DNA from: Muribaculum sp.
GTDB lineage: Bacteria > Bacteroidota > Bacteroidia > Bacteroidales > Muribaculaceae
NCBI GenBank assembly: GCA_009775095.1
Contig: VSOZ01000016.1
Location: 1 to 64,000, forward strand
DNA: 64,000 nt
Reading direction: 5' to 3'
Positions within the stretch are counted from its first letter, which is position 1; the number at the start of each line of letters is the position of its first letter. The position numbers and the translations under genes are program-made. The notes below the pieces were generated by a model. That model was given only the letters and a program-made list of their open reading frames with translations, searched no databases and was not told the DNA's origin. Positions 24,833 to 33,797 of this stretch are shown here, piece by piece.

Positions 24833-26028
24833 ATGGTGCGCCCGGGGTAGGCTTTCAGAGCTTCGGCAAGTACCTTCATGGCTTTGGCAAGCTCTTCTTT
24901 ATGTAGTACGTAGGCCATACGCACTTCGTCTTTGCCCATGCCCGGAGTCGTATAGAAGCCCGATGCCGGAGCCATAAATATGGTCTGACCTTCGTAATCG
25001 AAGTGCTCGAGACACCATTCGCAGAAGCGGTCGGCATCGTCAACCGGCAGTTTTACAACGGTGTAAAACGCTCCCATAGGTATGGGCGAGTAGCACCCCG
25101 GTATCTTGTTTAGCTGGTCGATGAGGAATTTTCGCCGTTCTACATATTCGTTATAGGTCTCAAGCATGTATTCCTTAGGCGTATCGATCGAGGCTTCGGC
25201 CACTATCTGTCCTAATAGCGGAGGACTCAGGCGTGCCTGACAGAACTTCATTATATTTTTTTTCAGCTCTTCGTGTTTGGTGATAAGCGCGCCTATGCGT
25301 ATACCGCACTCGTTGTAACGCTTTGACACGGAGTCGATAAGCACGACTTGATTCTCTATGCCGGGCAGGTGGAAGGCCGAGATGTAGGGCGCTCCCGTAT
25401 AGCAGAACTCGCGGTATACCTCGTCGGAAAACAGAAACAGATCATATTTCTTCACCAGATCTCTTATCTGCAGCATCTCTTTCATCGTATACAGGTAGCC
25501 GGTGGGGTTGTTGGGATTGCAGATAAGTATACCTTTGGTCTTGGGGGTGATAAGTTCCTCAAACTTTTCCACGGGAGGAAGCGCGAAGCCCTCTTCTATG
25601 CTCGACGGCACGGTTATGATCTTTGCTCCCGCCGATATGGCGAATGCCATGTAGTTGGCGTAGGCCGGCTCGGGCACTATTATCTCGTCGCCCGGGTCGA
25701 GACAGGCCAAGAATGCGAACAGCACCGCTTCGGAGCCTCCGGTGGTCACTATTATATCGTCGACATCCACGTCGATGTTATATGTCTTGTAATATTGATG
25801 CAGTTTGCGTCGTAATGACAACAAACCCTCCGACGGGCTGTATTCGAGTACGGTGCGGTCAATGTGTTTCAGCGCGTCGAGACCCTCTTTGGGGGTGGGC
25901 ACATCGGGCTGTCCTATGTTAAGGTGGTACACTTTTATACCTCGGTCTTTGGCTGCATTTGCGAGCGGAACCAGCCGACGTATAGGCGACGCAGGCATTT
26001 CGGTCCCTCGTTGTGAAACATTTGGCAT
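24829..26028 (-). CDS. Class I/II pyridoxal-phosphate aminotransferase (aspartate-aminotransferase-like)
   Basis: A 399-residue fold-type I aminotransferase. Visible elements: YHLNIGQPDVPTPKEGL near the N-terminus, TTGGSEAVLFAF, the cofactor-binding CNPNNPTGYLYT, the Asp of FSDEVYREF, and the Schiff-base Lys in DSVSKRYNECGIRIG. Substrates are probably aspartate or a related amino acid, which cannot be fixed from sequence. First gene of the pair with the LolE-like permease. A TAATTTTG promoter element lies 25 bp upstream. Confidence 0.88.
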   Translation of the reverse strand: MPNVSQRGTEMPASPIRRLVPLANAAKDRGIKVYHLNIGQPDVPTPKEGLDALKHIDRTVLEYSPSEGLLSLRRKLHQYYKTYNIDVDVDDIIVTTGGSEAVLFAFLACLDPGDEIIVPEPAYANYMAFAISAGAKIITVPSSIEEGFALPPVEKFEELITPKTKGILICNPNNPTGYLYTMKEMLQIRDLVKKYDLFLFSDEVYREFCYTGAPYISAFHLPGIENQVVLIDSVSKRYNECGIRIGALITKHEELKKNIMKFCQARLSPPLLGQIVAEASIDTPKEYMLETYNEYVERRKFLIDQLNKIPGCYSPIPMGAFYTVVKLPVDDADRFCEWCLEHFDYEGQTIFMAPASGFYTTPGMGKDEVRMAYVLHKEELAKAMKVLAEALKAYPGRTI

Positions 26029-26052
26029 AATCTGTCAGAATATATTAATACA

Positions 26053-26060
26053 CAAAATTA
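26053..26060 (-). promoter_or_regulatory. -7 element of the aminotransferase-permease operon
   Basis: TAATTTTG on the minus strand, 24 bp before the ATG at 26028. Confidence 0.5.
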
Positions 26061-26200
26061 GGTAAAAACAACGAGATTTCTTGTCTACATCGTTAAAAAG
26101 AATCGGTATCGGTCGATATTTGTGATAAAAAATATCAACGGTGTATATGGATATTGATTAAGATTGATTATCTTTACCCACAAAACATGATGGAGTTACT

Positions 26201-27685
26201 ATGTATGACAGTATAGTTAAAAATATATCGTACAGCGGTGACGACGAACAGGTATTGTCGATACTTTACGAGCGTATCACCGGTATATTTCCCGAGGCAG
26301 TGGTGCGTATGCCGGGAGCCGGCTCTAACCGCAGGTATTACAGGCTGTCGGGAGTCTTTGATGTGGTAGGTGTGTCAAGTGAGGATTTAAGCGAGAACAA
26401 TACGTTTATCTATCTCGCCAAGGACTTTTACGCCAAAGGGTTGCCTGTGCCTAAAGTGCTTGCGTCAAGCGACTCGGGTGCGCATTATCTGGTGGAGGAT
26501 CTCGGCGATGTGTCGCTGTTTGACTACATTTACCGCGGACGTGAGAGGGGAGAGTGGAACGACGAGATTATCGACATGTTGAAAAAAACGATTGCCGCGT
26601 TGACCGACTTTCAGTGGTGCGGCATCGCCGGACTTGATATAAACCGTCTTCCCGTGCCTCAGATGGACTATGTGTCGGTCACATGGGATCTGAATTATTT
26701 TAAATATTGCTTCCTGCTGCCGTCGGGGGTAAAGTATAACGAAACTCTATTGGAGAAACAGTTTGACCGTCTTGCCACGGCGCTGCTTGAAGTGAAGTCG
26801 GATGTGTTCATGTATCGCGACTTCCAGTCGCGCAATGTCATGATAAAAGACGGCACTCCATGGTTTATCGATTTTCAGGGCGGACGCCGCGGTCCGTGTT
26901 ATTATGACGTAGCGTCTTTTTTGTGGCAGGCCAAGGCCTCTTACCCCGACCGGCTGCGCGAGGAGCTGATAACGGCTTATCTTGACAGCGCCAAACGCTA
27001 TGCCGACATAGACCGTGCTGAATTTCGCCGTCATCTTGATGACTTTGTACTGTTTCGTCTGCTTCAGGTGCTTGGCGCTTACGGCTACAGAGGCAACTTC
27101 GAGCGAAAATCGCATTTCGTCCAGAGTATACCCTATGCTCTTGAGAATATAAAAGGTCTTGTGCCGAGGATTGAGTCGAGGTACGGCTATCTGTGTCAAC
27201 TTCTGCTGGATGTGGCCGATACACCGCGTTACCGCAAGGTCGAGCCTGCCGATAGGTTGACGGTGAAGGTGGCGAGCTTCGGCTACAAGCGTCACGGTAT
27301 ACCGAGTGACATATCGGGCAACGGAGGAGGCTTCGTCTTTGACTGCAGGGCGCTCCATAATCCCGGCCGTTATGACGAATACAAAAATCTGTCGGGCCGT
27401 GACAGTGAGGTCATAGAATTTCTCGAGACAAAAAGCGACATAATAGCCTTCGTTGACGAGGCGTGCAGGATGGTCGACCGTTCGGTGTCGGTCTACCGCG
27501 AAAGAGGTTTTACCGATCTGATGGTAAGTTTCGGTTGTACCGGAGGGCAGCATCGCTCGGTCTATTGCGCCGACCGGCTGGCTCGCTACATACGCAAGGC
27601 TTATCCCGATGTGCGTGTAGAGCTTACTCACTTTGAGCGCGGCATAAAGGAGACTTTTAATCCACGTCTTCCCCACCGCCAATGA
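26201..27685 (+). CDS. AmgK-like sugar kinase fused to a RapZ C-terminal domain
   Basis: A 494-residue two-domain protein. Residues 1 to about 340 form an aminoglycoside-phosphotransferase-fold kinase: the Brenner motif appears as YRDFQSRNVMI (about 204-214) and the Mg-binding Asp in WFIDFQGGRRGPCYYD. This matches AmgK, the anomeric MurNAc/GlcNAc kinase of cell-wall recycling. Residues from about 350 match the C-terminal domain of RapZ (SFGYKRHGIPSD, VFDCRALHNPG, GCTGGQHRSVY), without the RapZ N-terminal kinase-like part. In enterobacteria RapZ senses glucosamine-6-phosphate and guides decay of GlmZ RNA. The next gene, a MurU-like uridylyltransferase, overlaps by 4 bp. MurNAc salvage is a strong inference; the role of the RapZ part is unknown. 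Confidence 0.83.
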   Translation: MYDSIVKNISYSGDDEQVLSILYERITGIFPEAVVRMPGAGSNRRYYRLSGVFDVVGVSSEDLSENNTFIYLAKDFYAKGLPVPKVLASSDSGAHYLVEDLGDVSLFDYIYRGRERGEWNDEIIDMLKKTIAALTDFQWCGIAGLDINRLPVPQMDYVSVTWDLNYFKYCFLLPSGVKYNETLLEKQFDRLATALLEVKSDVFMYRDFQSRNVMIKDGTPWFIDFQGGRRGPCYYDVASFLWQAKASYPDRLREELITAYLDSAKRYADIDRAEFRRHLDDFVLFRLLQVLGAYGYRGNFERKSHFVQSIPYALENIKGLVPRIESRYGYLCQLLLDVADTPRYRKVEPADRLTVKVASFGYKRHGIPSDISGNGGGFVFDCRALHNPGRYDEYKNLSGRDSEVIEFLETKSDIIAFVDEACRMVDRSVSVYRERGFTDLMVSFGCTGGQHRSVYCADRLARYIRKAYPDVRVELTHFERGIKETFNPRLPHRQ

Positions 27686-28422
27686 AAGCTATGATCTTTG
27701 CCGCCGGTTTAGGCACTCGGTTGCGCCCGTTGACCGATGACCGGCCCAAGGCGCTTGTCGAAGTGGACGGAGTGCCTGTTTTGCAGCGTGTCATCATGAA
27801 TCTAATGCGTTTCGGATTTGATGATGTGGTAGTGAATGTACACCATTTTGCCGACAAGATAGAGCGGTTTCTTGAGCGGAACGGTAATTTCGGTATAAAG
27901 ATAACCGTAAGTGACGAGCGGAAACTGCTGCTTGACACGGGCGGGGGCATAGCCGCCGCATCGGGGCTGCTTGACGGCGACGAGCCGTTTCTGGTGCATA
28001 ATGTGGATATACTTACCGATATTGACCTCGGCACACTTTATTGCCGTCATTGTGAATCGGGTGCTGACGCCACATTGCTGACCTCTGACAGAACCACTTC
28101 GCGGTATCTGCTTTTTGACCGCGAAAACCGCATGAAAGGGTGGACCAACGTATCGACAGGCGAGGTACTCCCACACGGTCTGGATATGGACGGACTCGTG
28201 AAACGCGCGTTTGGAGGCATACATGTCATATCGCCGTCGATGCTGAGGCCTTTGTGTGAGTATGCGCCGGGCCAGCCGTTTTCAATTGTGCCGTTTTATG
28301 TCAGCGTATGCCGCGACATGTTGATAAAAAGTTATGAGCCCGATAGTGAATATTATTGGTTTGACATAGGGCGTCACAGCACTCTCGCCGCTGCCGCCGA
28401 CCGCCTACGTTCATTGAGATGA
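27682..28422 (+). CDS. MurU-like sugar-1-phosphate nucleotidyltransferase
   Basis: A 246-residue GT-A-fold nucleotidyltransferase. The signature AAGLGTRLRPLTDDRPKAL is at the N-terminus, with VVVNVHHFADKIE, the catalytic FLVHNVDILTDIDL and a C-terminal YYWFDIGRHSTL. Length and sequence fit MurU (MurNAc-1-phosphate uridylyltransferase) or related hexose-1-phosphate enzymes. With the upstream AmgK-like kinase it would form the direct route from MurNAc to UDP-MurNAc that bypasses de novo synthesis. Four-base overlap with the kinase gene indicates coupling. It faces the convergent amylase gene. Confidence 0.83.
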   Translation: MKAMIFAAGLGTRLRPLTDDRPKALVEVDGVPVLQRVIMNLMRFGFDDVVVNVHHFADKIERFLERNGNFGIKITVSDERKLLLDTGGGIAAASGLLDGDEPFLVHNVDILTDIDLGTLYCRHCESGADATLLTSDRTTSRYLLFDRENRMKGWTNVSTGEVLPHGLDMDGLVKRAFGGIHVISPSMLRPLCEYAPGQPFSIVPFYVSVCRDMLIKSYEPDSEYYWFDIGRHSTLAAAADRLRSLR

Positions 28423-28457
28423 CGCAGTCAACCGGCAGCAATAACTACTCCGGCATA

Positions 28458-31226
28458 TTATCTTACCGATACTTTATGGCTTACACCGTCGACAACCACT
28501 ATGTATATGCCAGGTGCGAGTGAGTCAAGGCGGTTTATGGCAAGGCCGTCTATCGTGAACACCTCCACGGTTTCGTAGACTCCGTCAATTGTTATCACTC
28601 CCGTGCCTCCGCGCACACCTACGTTAACGGCATTGTCATCGAATATGTCGTCAATGGCTGTCACATCCTTGCTTGCGTAAACAGCGAATGCCCCCGGGAG
28701 CAGACGCACCTCATTGCCGTTGAGTTCGGGAGTCGTGCCGTAGCTGCCGCATAGCATAGTGTAGTCCGAGGCGTTTGCCGTGAAGGGCACCGCTATCGAC
28801 CGGGTGATTGTGGTACTCGGGTTTACGATACAATACAGCTCGCTGTTGCCGTCGGCCGATTTGACGGCTACTGAAAAGCCTGTCGACCAATTGCCGCTGT
28901 TGCACTTCATCGTGGCTTTGGCCTCTTTGCCAAACAATTGCGGATTGCTGTTGCGTATGTCGTTGAGCCGGGCGTATGTATCCTTCAGTCCCGCACGATA
29001 TTCGTTGTCAAGATATTTCCAGATTACTTTCTTAGGTTTTGTCTCGTTGCCTCCGGTGCTTGTCTTGGTTGTCTCGTCGGCGCCGAATTCCTGAAACTGC
29101 CATATCATGTGGGCACCCGGCGTCATGAGCATCACGGCTGCTACCGATCCGAGGCGCCTCATGGTCACTTCCATATTGTCTTTTATATCCGTCACTCCGT
29201 ATTGAGCCACTTTATAGGCCATGCGCTCTTCGTCATGGCTCTCGGCGTATGATACGGTTGAGCCTGCCGTGCGGCTGTCGTCGGGGGCGTAGAAGCGGTT
29301 GAGGTTGCAGTCGCTGCTGTAGCCCATGGCAAACTGACATGAAGCATTGTTGATGTTTGCCCAGTTGATTTCGCCGTCCTGCGCCATCTCGTTCTCTTCT
29401 TTGGCTGTGGCGAGATTTTCGTTTATGAAGTATGCGTCGGGTTTTACCTCCTTCATGGCCGAGTGAAGCTCCTTCATGCGTGCCACGCGCGAAGCGTTGT
29501 AGGCATCGGTCTTCGCATTGGTCACGCCGGAGTACTTGTTGGTCGAGGGGTTGTAGGTGGCGTTGTAGCTGTCGTCGTTGCCGAGTCCTTTGACAAGGTC
29601 GAAGCGGAATCCGTCGACGTTGTAGGTCTCAAGCCAGTATTTGAGAACATCCTTGAATTGTTGCTGAACCAGAGGATTTTCCTGCTTCCAGTCATTGAGC
29701 ACACTGTAGCCGTGGGGCGCCGAAGCGTTGTAAAACGGATTTTTGGCCGGTGTGTACATGAGCCACCACGGGTGCTGGCCGTCGGTCTGGTTGAACACCA
29801 CGTCGAGTATCACGGCCATGCCGTGCTCGTGTATGGCGTCGACAAGGCGCCGGTAGTCATCAGGTGTGCCGTAGGCCTTGTCGGGCGCGAAGTAAAAGTT
29901 CGGGTTGTAGCCCCATGAATTGTTACCGGTGAACTCCATCACAGGCAACAGCTCGATAGCGTTTACTCCGAGCGACTGCAGGTAGTCGAGTTTTTCCATT
30001 ACTCCGGCTATTGTGCCGTTGCCGTCGGCCTTGCCCTCGGTGCCTGTAAAGTCACGTATAAGAAGCTCGTATATGACAAGGCGGTCCTGCGGCACACCTT
30101 TGAAGTTCGTTACTTTCCAGTCGTAGTCGTCGATTGCCGAGTTGTAGACTGCCACGCATGTATTGTCGACGTATGCCGACGGGTATTGGGGCATGTCGGG
30201 AAACACCGATGCCGGTATATACTTGTCGTTCCACGGATCGAGCACGAGTTTCGCATATGGGTCGCCCATATTTGTGCCGTCGATGTTGTAATAATATATG
30301 TAGTCGGTCTTTTCTTTCAGTCCGCTGACAGTCCACCAGAAGTAGCGGTTGCCTTCGTAGTCGCAATAGTATGTGTCCGACGAAGGAGCATAGCCGTTCC
30401 ACTCACCGCACAGGCTCGCTTTCGTCTTGCCGGGCGCCGCTATGCAGAATGTCACGTCGCCGTTGGCGGCTCTTGAGGTCCCCATTTTGGGTGTGCCTCC
30501 GGGATATGGCTTTTCTATCGGGGAGTTGGGCCATACGTAGGTCAGGGCTTCCTCTTTTGTCACTCCTCGGCATGTAGCACGTGCCGTTACCGTAGTCGTG
30601 CCGGTGTCGGTTATGTTCATGGAGTAGGAGAGGGCCTGAGTGGCGGAAGCCGTTTTTTTCTCGCTGCCGTTGACCAGCAGGGCTATATCGGCGTTCTCGG
30701 TGGTATTGACAGTGAAATCGACTTGAGTAGGGCCGCTGAGCAGTCCGGGTGCCACTGACGGAGTCGTGACAAGAACAAATTCACCTGCCGGATATACATT
30801 GACAAATATATCGCCCCCGCTTTCAGTCTTGCCCTCTTTTGTGCCTGTGGCGTTTCTGAATACGAAAGCAAGGCGCTCCACGGTTTCACCGTCGGTAATG
30901 CCGTAATACTCTTTTATGTCGGGCAATGTCAGTTCCCATGTATCGGCGCTTTTATATGTCAGCTTATACTTTACGCTGTTATCGAGCCATTGAGGAGCGT
31001 GCGACCAGCTGTCCTGTCCATTGAGGATGACGCCTGTATGGGCATATACAGGTGTTGACGCGGTTAGACCCGCCAGACCCCTGTTGCCTCGATCGGCATG
31101 AAAAGTTATGACGATCGGTGCGCTGTTTTCCTGAATGATGGCCGGCGATGTGGTGACAATCTGTGCCTTAAGCCCCATACACGACACTATCAACAGTGCA
31201 CAAAACATAAAGTAAAAGTGTCTCAT
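28458..31226 (-). CDS. Secreted GH13 alpha-amylase-family protein with type IX-like C-terminal signal
   Basis: A 922-residue exported glycoside hydrolase. The signal peptide ends near LKAQ; an IVSC sequence inside it could act as a lipobox. After two N-terminal beta-sandwich regions comes a GH13 barrel: catalytic Asp in GFRFDLVKGLG, general acid Glu in YFINENLA, third acid in YAESHDEERMA, plus GVNAIELLPVMEF. The C-terminus (EVFTIDGLAINRL...LAPGIYIVVVDGVSHKVSVR) has the form of a Por/type IX sorting domain. It should degrade starch-like glucans at the cell surface or outside. ATG at 31226 (MRHFYF) is chosen since residues from 31253 would precede the signal peptide. Single gene between convergent and divergent neighbours. 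Confidence 0.85.
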   Translation of the reverse strand: MRHFYFMFCALLIVSCMGLKAQIVTTSPAIIQENSAPIVITFHADRGNRGLAGLTASTPVYAHTGVILNGQDSWSHAPQWLDNSVKYKLTYKSADTWELTLPDIKEYYGITDGETVERLAFVFRNATGTKEGKTESGGDIFVNVYPAGEFVLVTTPSVAPGLLSGPTQVDFTVNTTENADIALLVNGSEKKTASATQALSYSMNITDTGTTTVTARATCRGVTKEEALTYVWPNSPIEKPYPGGTPKMGTSRAANGDVTFCIAAPGKTKASLCGEWNGYAPSSDTYYCDYEGNRYFWWTVSGLKEKTDYIYYYNIDGTNMGDPYAKLVLDPWNDKYIPASVFPDMPQYPSAYVDNTCVAVYNSAIDDYDWKVTNFKGVPQDRLVIYELLIRDFTGTEGKADGNGTIAGVMEKLDYLQSLGVNAIELLPVMEFTGNNSWGYNPNFYFAPDKAYGTPDDYRRLVDAIHEHGMAVILDVVFNQTDGQHPWWLMYTPAKNPFYNASAPHGYSVLNDWKQENPLVQQQFKDVLKYWLETYNVDGFRFDLVKGLGNDDSYNATYNPSTNKYSGVTNAKTDAYNASRVARMKELHSAMKEVKPDAYFINENLATAKEENEMAQDGEINWANINNASCQFAMGYSSDCNLNRFYAPDDSRTAGSTVSYAESHDEERMAYKVAQYGVTDIKDNMEVTMRRLGSVAAVMLMTPGAHMIWQFQEFGADETTKTSTGGNETKPKKVIWKYLDNEYRAGLKDTYARLNDIRNSNPQLFGKEAKATMKCNSGNWSTGFSVAVKSADGNSELYCIVNPSTTITRSIAVPFTANASDYTMLCGSYGTTPELNGNEVRLLPGAFAVYASKDVTAIDDIFDDNAVNVGVRGGTGVITIDGVYETVEVFTIDGLAINRLDSLAPGIYIVVVDGVSHKVSVR

Positions 31227-31379
31227 AAAAACGCTATAAGAATTTGTGTACAACTATCAGAGTGCAAAGTTGGTTAAATAATATGAATCTGCAAAACCGA
31301 AATAGTTGTTTTACAACATAACCGGTTTCTATGAATATACGTCTAAGCCTATATTGTGTAAGTCTTAAGATGGTTTTAT

Positions 31380-32498
31380 TTACCGGTTATCAGAGTCCAA
31401 TTCTTGCTCTATTTCCTCAATAGTTGGCAAACTGCCACGGAAGTCTTTAGGCAATGCTTGTCCCAATTCGTAGTCTGAGATTCCGATTGGCTTATGAATG
31501 TCACGCAAGGCATATTCTGCCTTGATGCGGTTTTTGGTCTTACAGAGCAGCAATCCTATGGTTCGGTTATCTCCCTCACGACAAAGGATGTCATCTACGG
31601 CAGAACAATAGAAATTGAGCTTGCCTATATATTCCGGCATGAACTCCGTATCTTTCAATTCAATAACCAAATAACGGTGCAGAAATGTATTGTACATCAG
31701 GATGTCTATATAATAATCATCACCCGATACTTCTATGTGGTACTGTCTACCCATGAAGGCGAATCCGGCACCCATTTCCACGAGAAATCTCTCAACATGA
31801 TTGACCAAACCGAGTTCCACATCATGCTCATTGTATTGGTCGGTGAAAGTCAGCATATCAAATATATACGGGTCTTTGAGCATTGATTTCACATCGTTTG
31901 CTTCCGGCACAGGTAAAGTTTCAGTGAAATTGTTAGCCAAAGCTCCATGCTTGCCGTAGTCGTCAAGTTTGATGGCTTCTTGAAGATAACGTGTATTCCA
32001 ATGTGATGTAATGCTTTGAACCATATACCAATACCGCGCCCGAATGTCCTTGACCTGTTGTAAAAGGATCAGATTATGAGTCCATCCCAAATGTTTTATG
32101 GGGAGGGTGAAATTATATCCTTCTGATTGCGCAATCAATGATTGCGTAATTGGAGAATCAACCCCTTTCACCATTGTAAGTTCCTGATTATATTCGTTGA
32201 AGAACTGTATCATACACTGCATATTGCGGACGGAAAAGCCCTTTATCTCGGAATAATCGTTCTTCAAATCTACGGATAGTCGCTGCAAAGTTTTCTTGCC
32301 CCACCCGTCTGCATTTTGGCTTTGCTGTAACATTCCGCCAATATCCCAATACATTCTAAGCATTTCTTCATTTGCGGCATATATAACCCGTTGCTGGGCA
32401 ATCAGTACCCTTTGCTTTATTTTGCTAAACAGTGCCGCATAACCGCGAAAGTTATCCGTCAAGTTATCAGCTGCCTGTATATTTGAGTTCTTAGCCAT
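31380..32498 (-). CDS. DUF1016 / YhcG-type PD-(D/E)XK nuclease-domain protein
   Basis: A 372-residue protein. The N-terminal half (YWDIGGMLQQSQ, GWGKKTLQRLSVDLK, GFSVRNMQCMIQFF) is the YhcG helical DUF1016 domain; the C-terminal half has GRQYHIEVSGDDYYIDILMY and then YLVIELKDTEF, so the nuclease Asp and ExK residues are intact. Members occur as stand-alone genes or near restriction and defence loci. Codon use is more AT-rich than the neighbours and it has its own promoter, which suggests acquisition. No methylase or specificity subunit is next to it. Confidence 0.88.
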   Translation of the reverse strand: MAKNSNIQAADNLTDNFRGYAALFSKIKQRVLIAQQRVIYAANEEMLRMYWDIGGMLQQSQNADGWGKKTLQRLSVDLKNDYSEIKGFSVRNMQCMIQFFNEYNQELTMVKGVDSPITQSLIAQSEGYNFTLPIKHLGWTHNLILLQQVKDIRARYWYMVQSITSHWNTRYLQEAIKLDDYGKHGALANNFTETLPVPEANDVKSMLKDPYIFDMLTFTDQYNEHDVELGLVNHVERFLVEMGAGFAFMGRQYHIEVSGDDYYIDILMYNTFLHRYLVIELKDTEFMPEYIGKLNFYCSAVDDILCREGDNRTIGLLLCKTKNRIKAEYALRDIHKPIGISDYELGQALPKDFRGSLPTIEEIEQELDSDNR

Positions 32499-32518
32499 GC
32501 TTTTCCTTGCTTCGGTTA

Positions 32519-32552
32519 CAAAGTTACTATTTTTATTCGGGGGTAAGTCAAA
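32519..32552 (-). promoter_or_regulatory. Promoter of the DUF1016 gene
   Basis: TAACTTTG (32526-32519) preceded on the minus strand by TTTG at 32552-32549, spacer 22 bp. Good -7, slightly long spacing. Confidence 0.55.
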
Positions 32553-32555
32553 ATT

Positions 32556-33797
32556 TTATAACTTTCGTTTGTTGCCGAGGGTAAAGCGCAGGCCTACGTT
32601 CAGGTTGAAGTTAAGCGGTCGGTCGCTGTATATGGTTCTGACCTTGGAGCCGTTGTCGAAATAGTAGCTTATTCCGGGTTCGGCGTAAAGTCCTACTGCA
32701 TCGGAGAGGTTGCACTGCACGCCTGCCGATGCGTTTGCTGACCATTGAAGAGGCTTTACCGTAATGTGTTCAGACATGGACTGCGTATTGTTGTTGTCGG
32801 GTGAATAGTCTTTGTTCAATTTACCCGAGACGCATTTTTCGGCAAGTACGCCGCCTGAAGCGTACAGGTCGACTGCCTTCCATGAACATATGCGATACTT
32901 GATGTTGACGGGGATGCCTATGTAGTGCAATTCCTGTTTACCCGAGTAGATGTGATTCTCGCCGCTTTGTTTTATATCTGAAGCGAGAAAAGTATAGGTA
33001 AGGCCACTTTCCACGGCAAGTCGGTCGGTTATGTCGTAGGATACGGATATTCCCGTCCTTACGGGCAGTCGGTGATTTACTTCAGTCTCAATCTCTTGTT
33101 TTTTGTTGAGGATCAGCATGTCAAGAGTGGGGCTGTCGTTCCAGCAATCGTCGGCAGGACCTAACGCGCTCAAAGCACCTGAAAAGAAGTCTTTATGGCT
33201 CGACGTGTTGCCCAATCCCCCCGATGTATGTATACTTACCGATAAGTGTCGGTCTGCACGAGGATGTACTGCGGCAAGAGTCAGGTCGCGGTATGTATTT
33301 CCGGCTTTTTTATGTATCGGAGCGGTATTATCGTGTTGTGGCTGTGTCTGTTTAATGTCATTTGCAGACGGTATTTTTTCTTCCATCTTTTGGTCAGCCG
33401 ATACTGGTTTTTGTACAGTATCACACGCTGCTATAACAGTTTTTTGAGTTATGGTTTTCTTTTGCGCGGATGCCTGTATCTCATAGGTGTTATCTCGTCC
33501 ATGTTTTTTATCATCGATATGATGATTTCCAGCTGTTCTTATATCAATGTTTTCCGGCATGGAGAGGTCGGGTGTACTTTCATAAAACAGAGTGCCCGTT
33601 AATAATGCTATGGCTATGACTGCAGCCGCGGCTCCGACTCGTTTTGTCCATGCAATTATGGCCTGACGATGTCGGTTGCGTCGTGAAATTCTGTCAAGCA
33701 TGCCTGATGCTTCAATATTTTCCCACAGTTTGTCGGGTTCGTCGATATTGAAATCGGCCATGCGGTCATGTATATCTTTTAGCCAATTGTCTTTCAT
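32556..33797 (-). CDS. Anti-sigma-like inner-membrane anchor fused to an outer-membrane-type beta-barrel
   Basis: A 413-residue protein with a composite layout. Residues 1-50 are hydrophilic and basic (KDNWLKDIHDRMADF, DKLWENIE), as in Bacteroidetes anti-sigma proteins next to ECF genes. A transmembrane helix follows at about 53-71. Residues 75-180 form a Lys/Thr/Gln-rich linker. From about 185 to the end there are alternating strands (ISVSYDITDRLAVESGLTYTF, LHYIGIPVNIKYR) ending in NLNVGLRFTLG, as in small PorT-like barrels. It overlaps the sigma-factor gene by 4 bp. Control of that sigma factor is inference from position. Having both an inner-membrane helix and a barrel in one chain is unusual. 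Confidence 0.72.
   Translation of the reverse strand: MKDNWLKDIHDRMADFNIDEPDKLWENIEASGMLDRISRRNRHRQAIIAWTKRVGAAAAVIAIALLTGTLFYESTPDLSMPENIDIRTAGNHHIDDKKHGRDNTYEIQASAQKKTITQKTVIAACDTVQKPVSADQKMEEKIPSANDIKQTQPQHDNTAPIHKKAGNTYRDLTLAAVHPRADRHLSVSIHTSGGLGNTSSHKDFFSGALSALGPADDCWNDSPTLDMLILNKKQEIETEVNHRLPVRTGISVSYDITDRLAVESGLTYTFLASDIKQSGENHIYSGKQELHYIGIPVNIKYRICSWKAVDLYASGGVLAEKCVSGKLNKDYSPDNNNTQSMSEHITVKPLQWSANASAGVQCNLSDAVGLYAEPGISYYFDNGSKVRTIYSDRPLNFNLNVGLRFTLGNKRKL

Noticed and set aside
31380..32498. Type I restriction locus around the DUF1016 gene
   Set aside because: No hsdR/M/S genes beside it; the gene stands alone.
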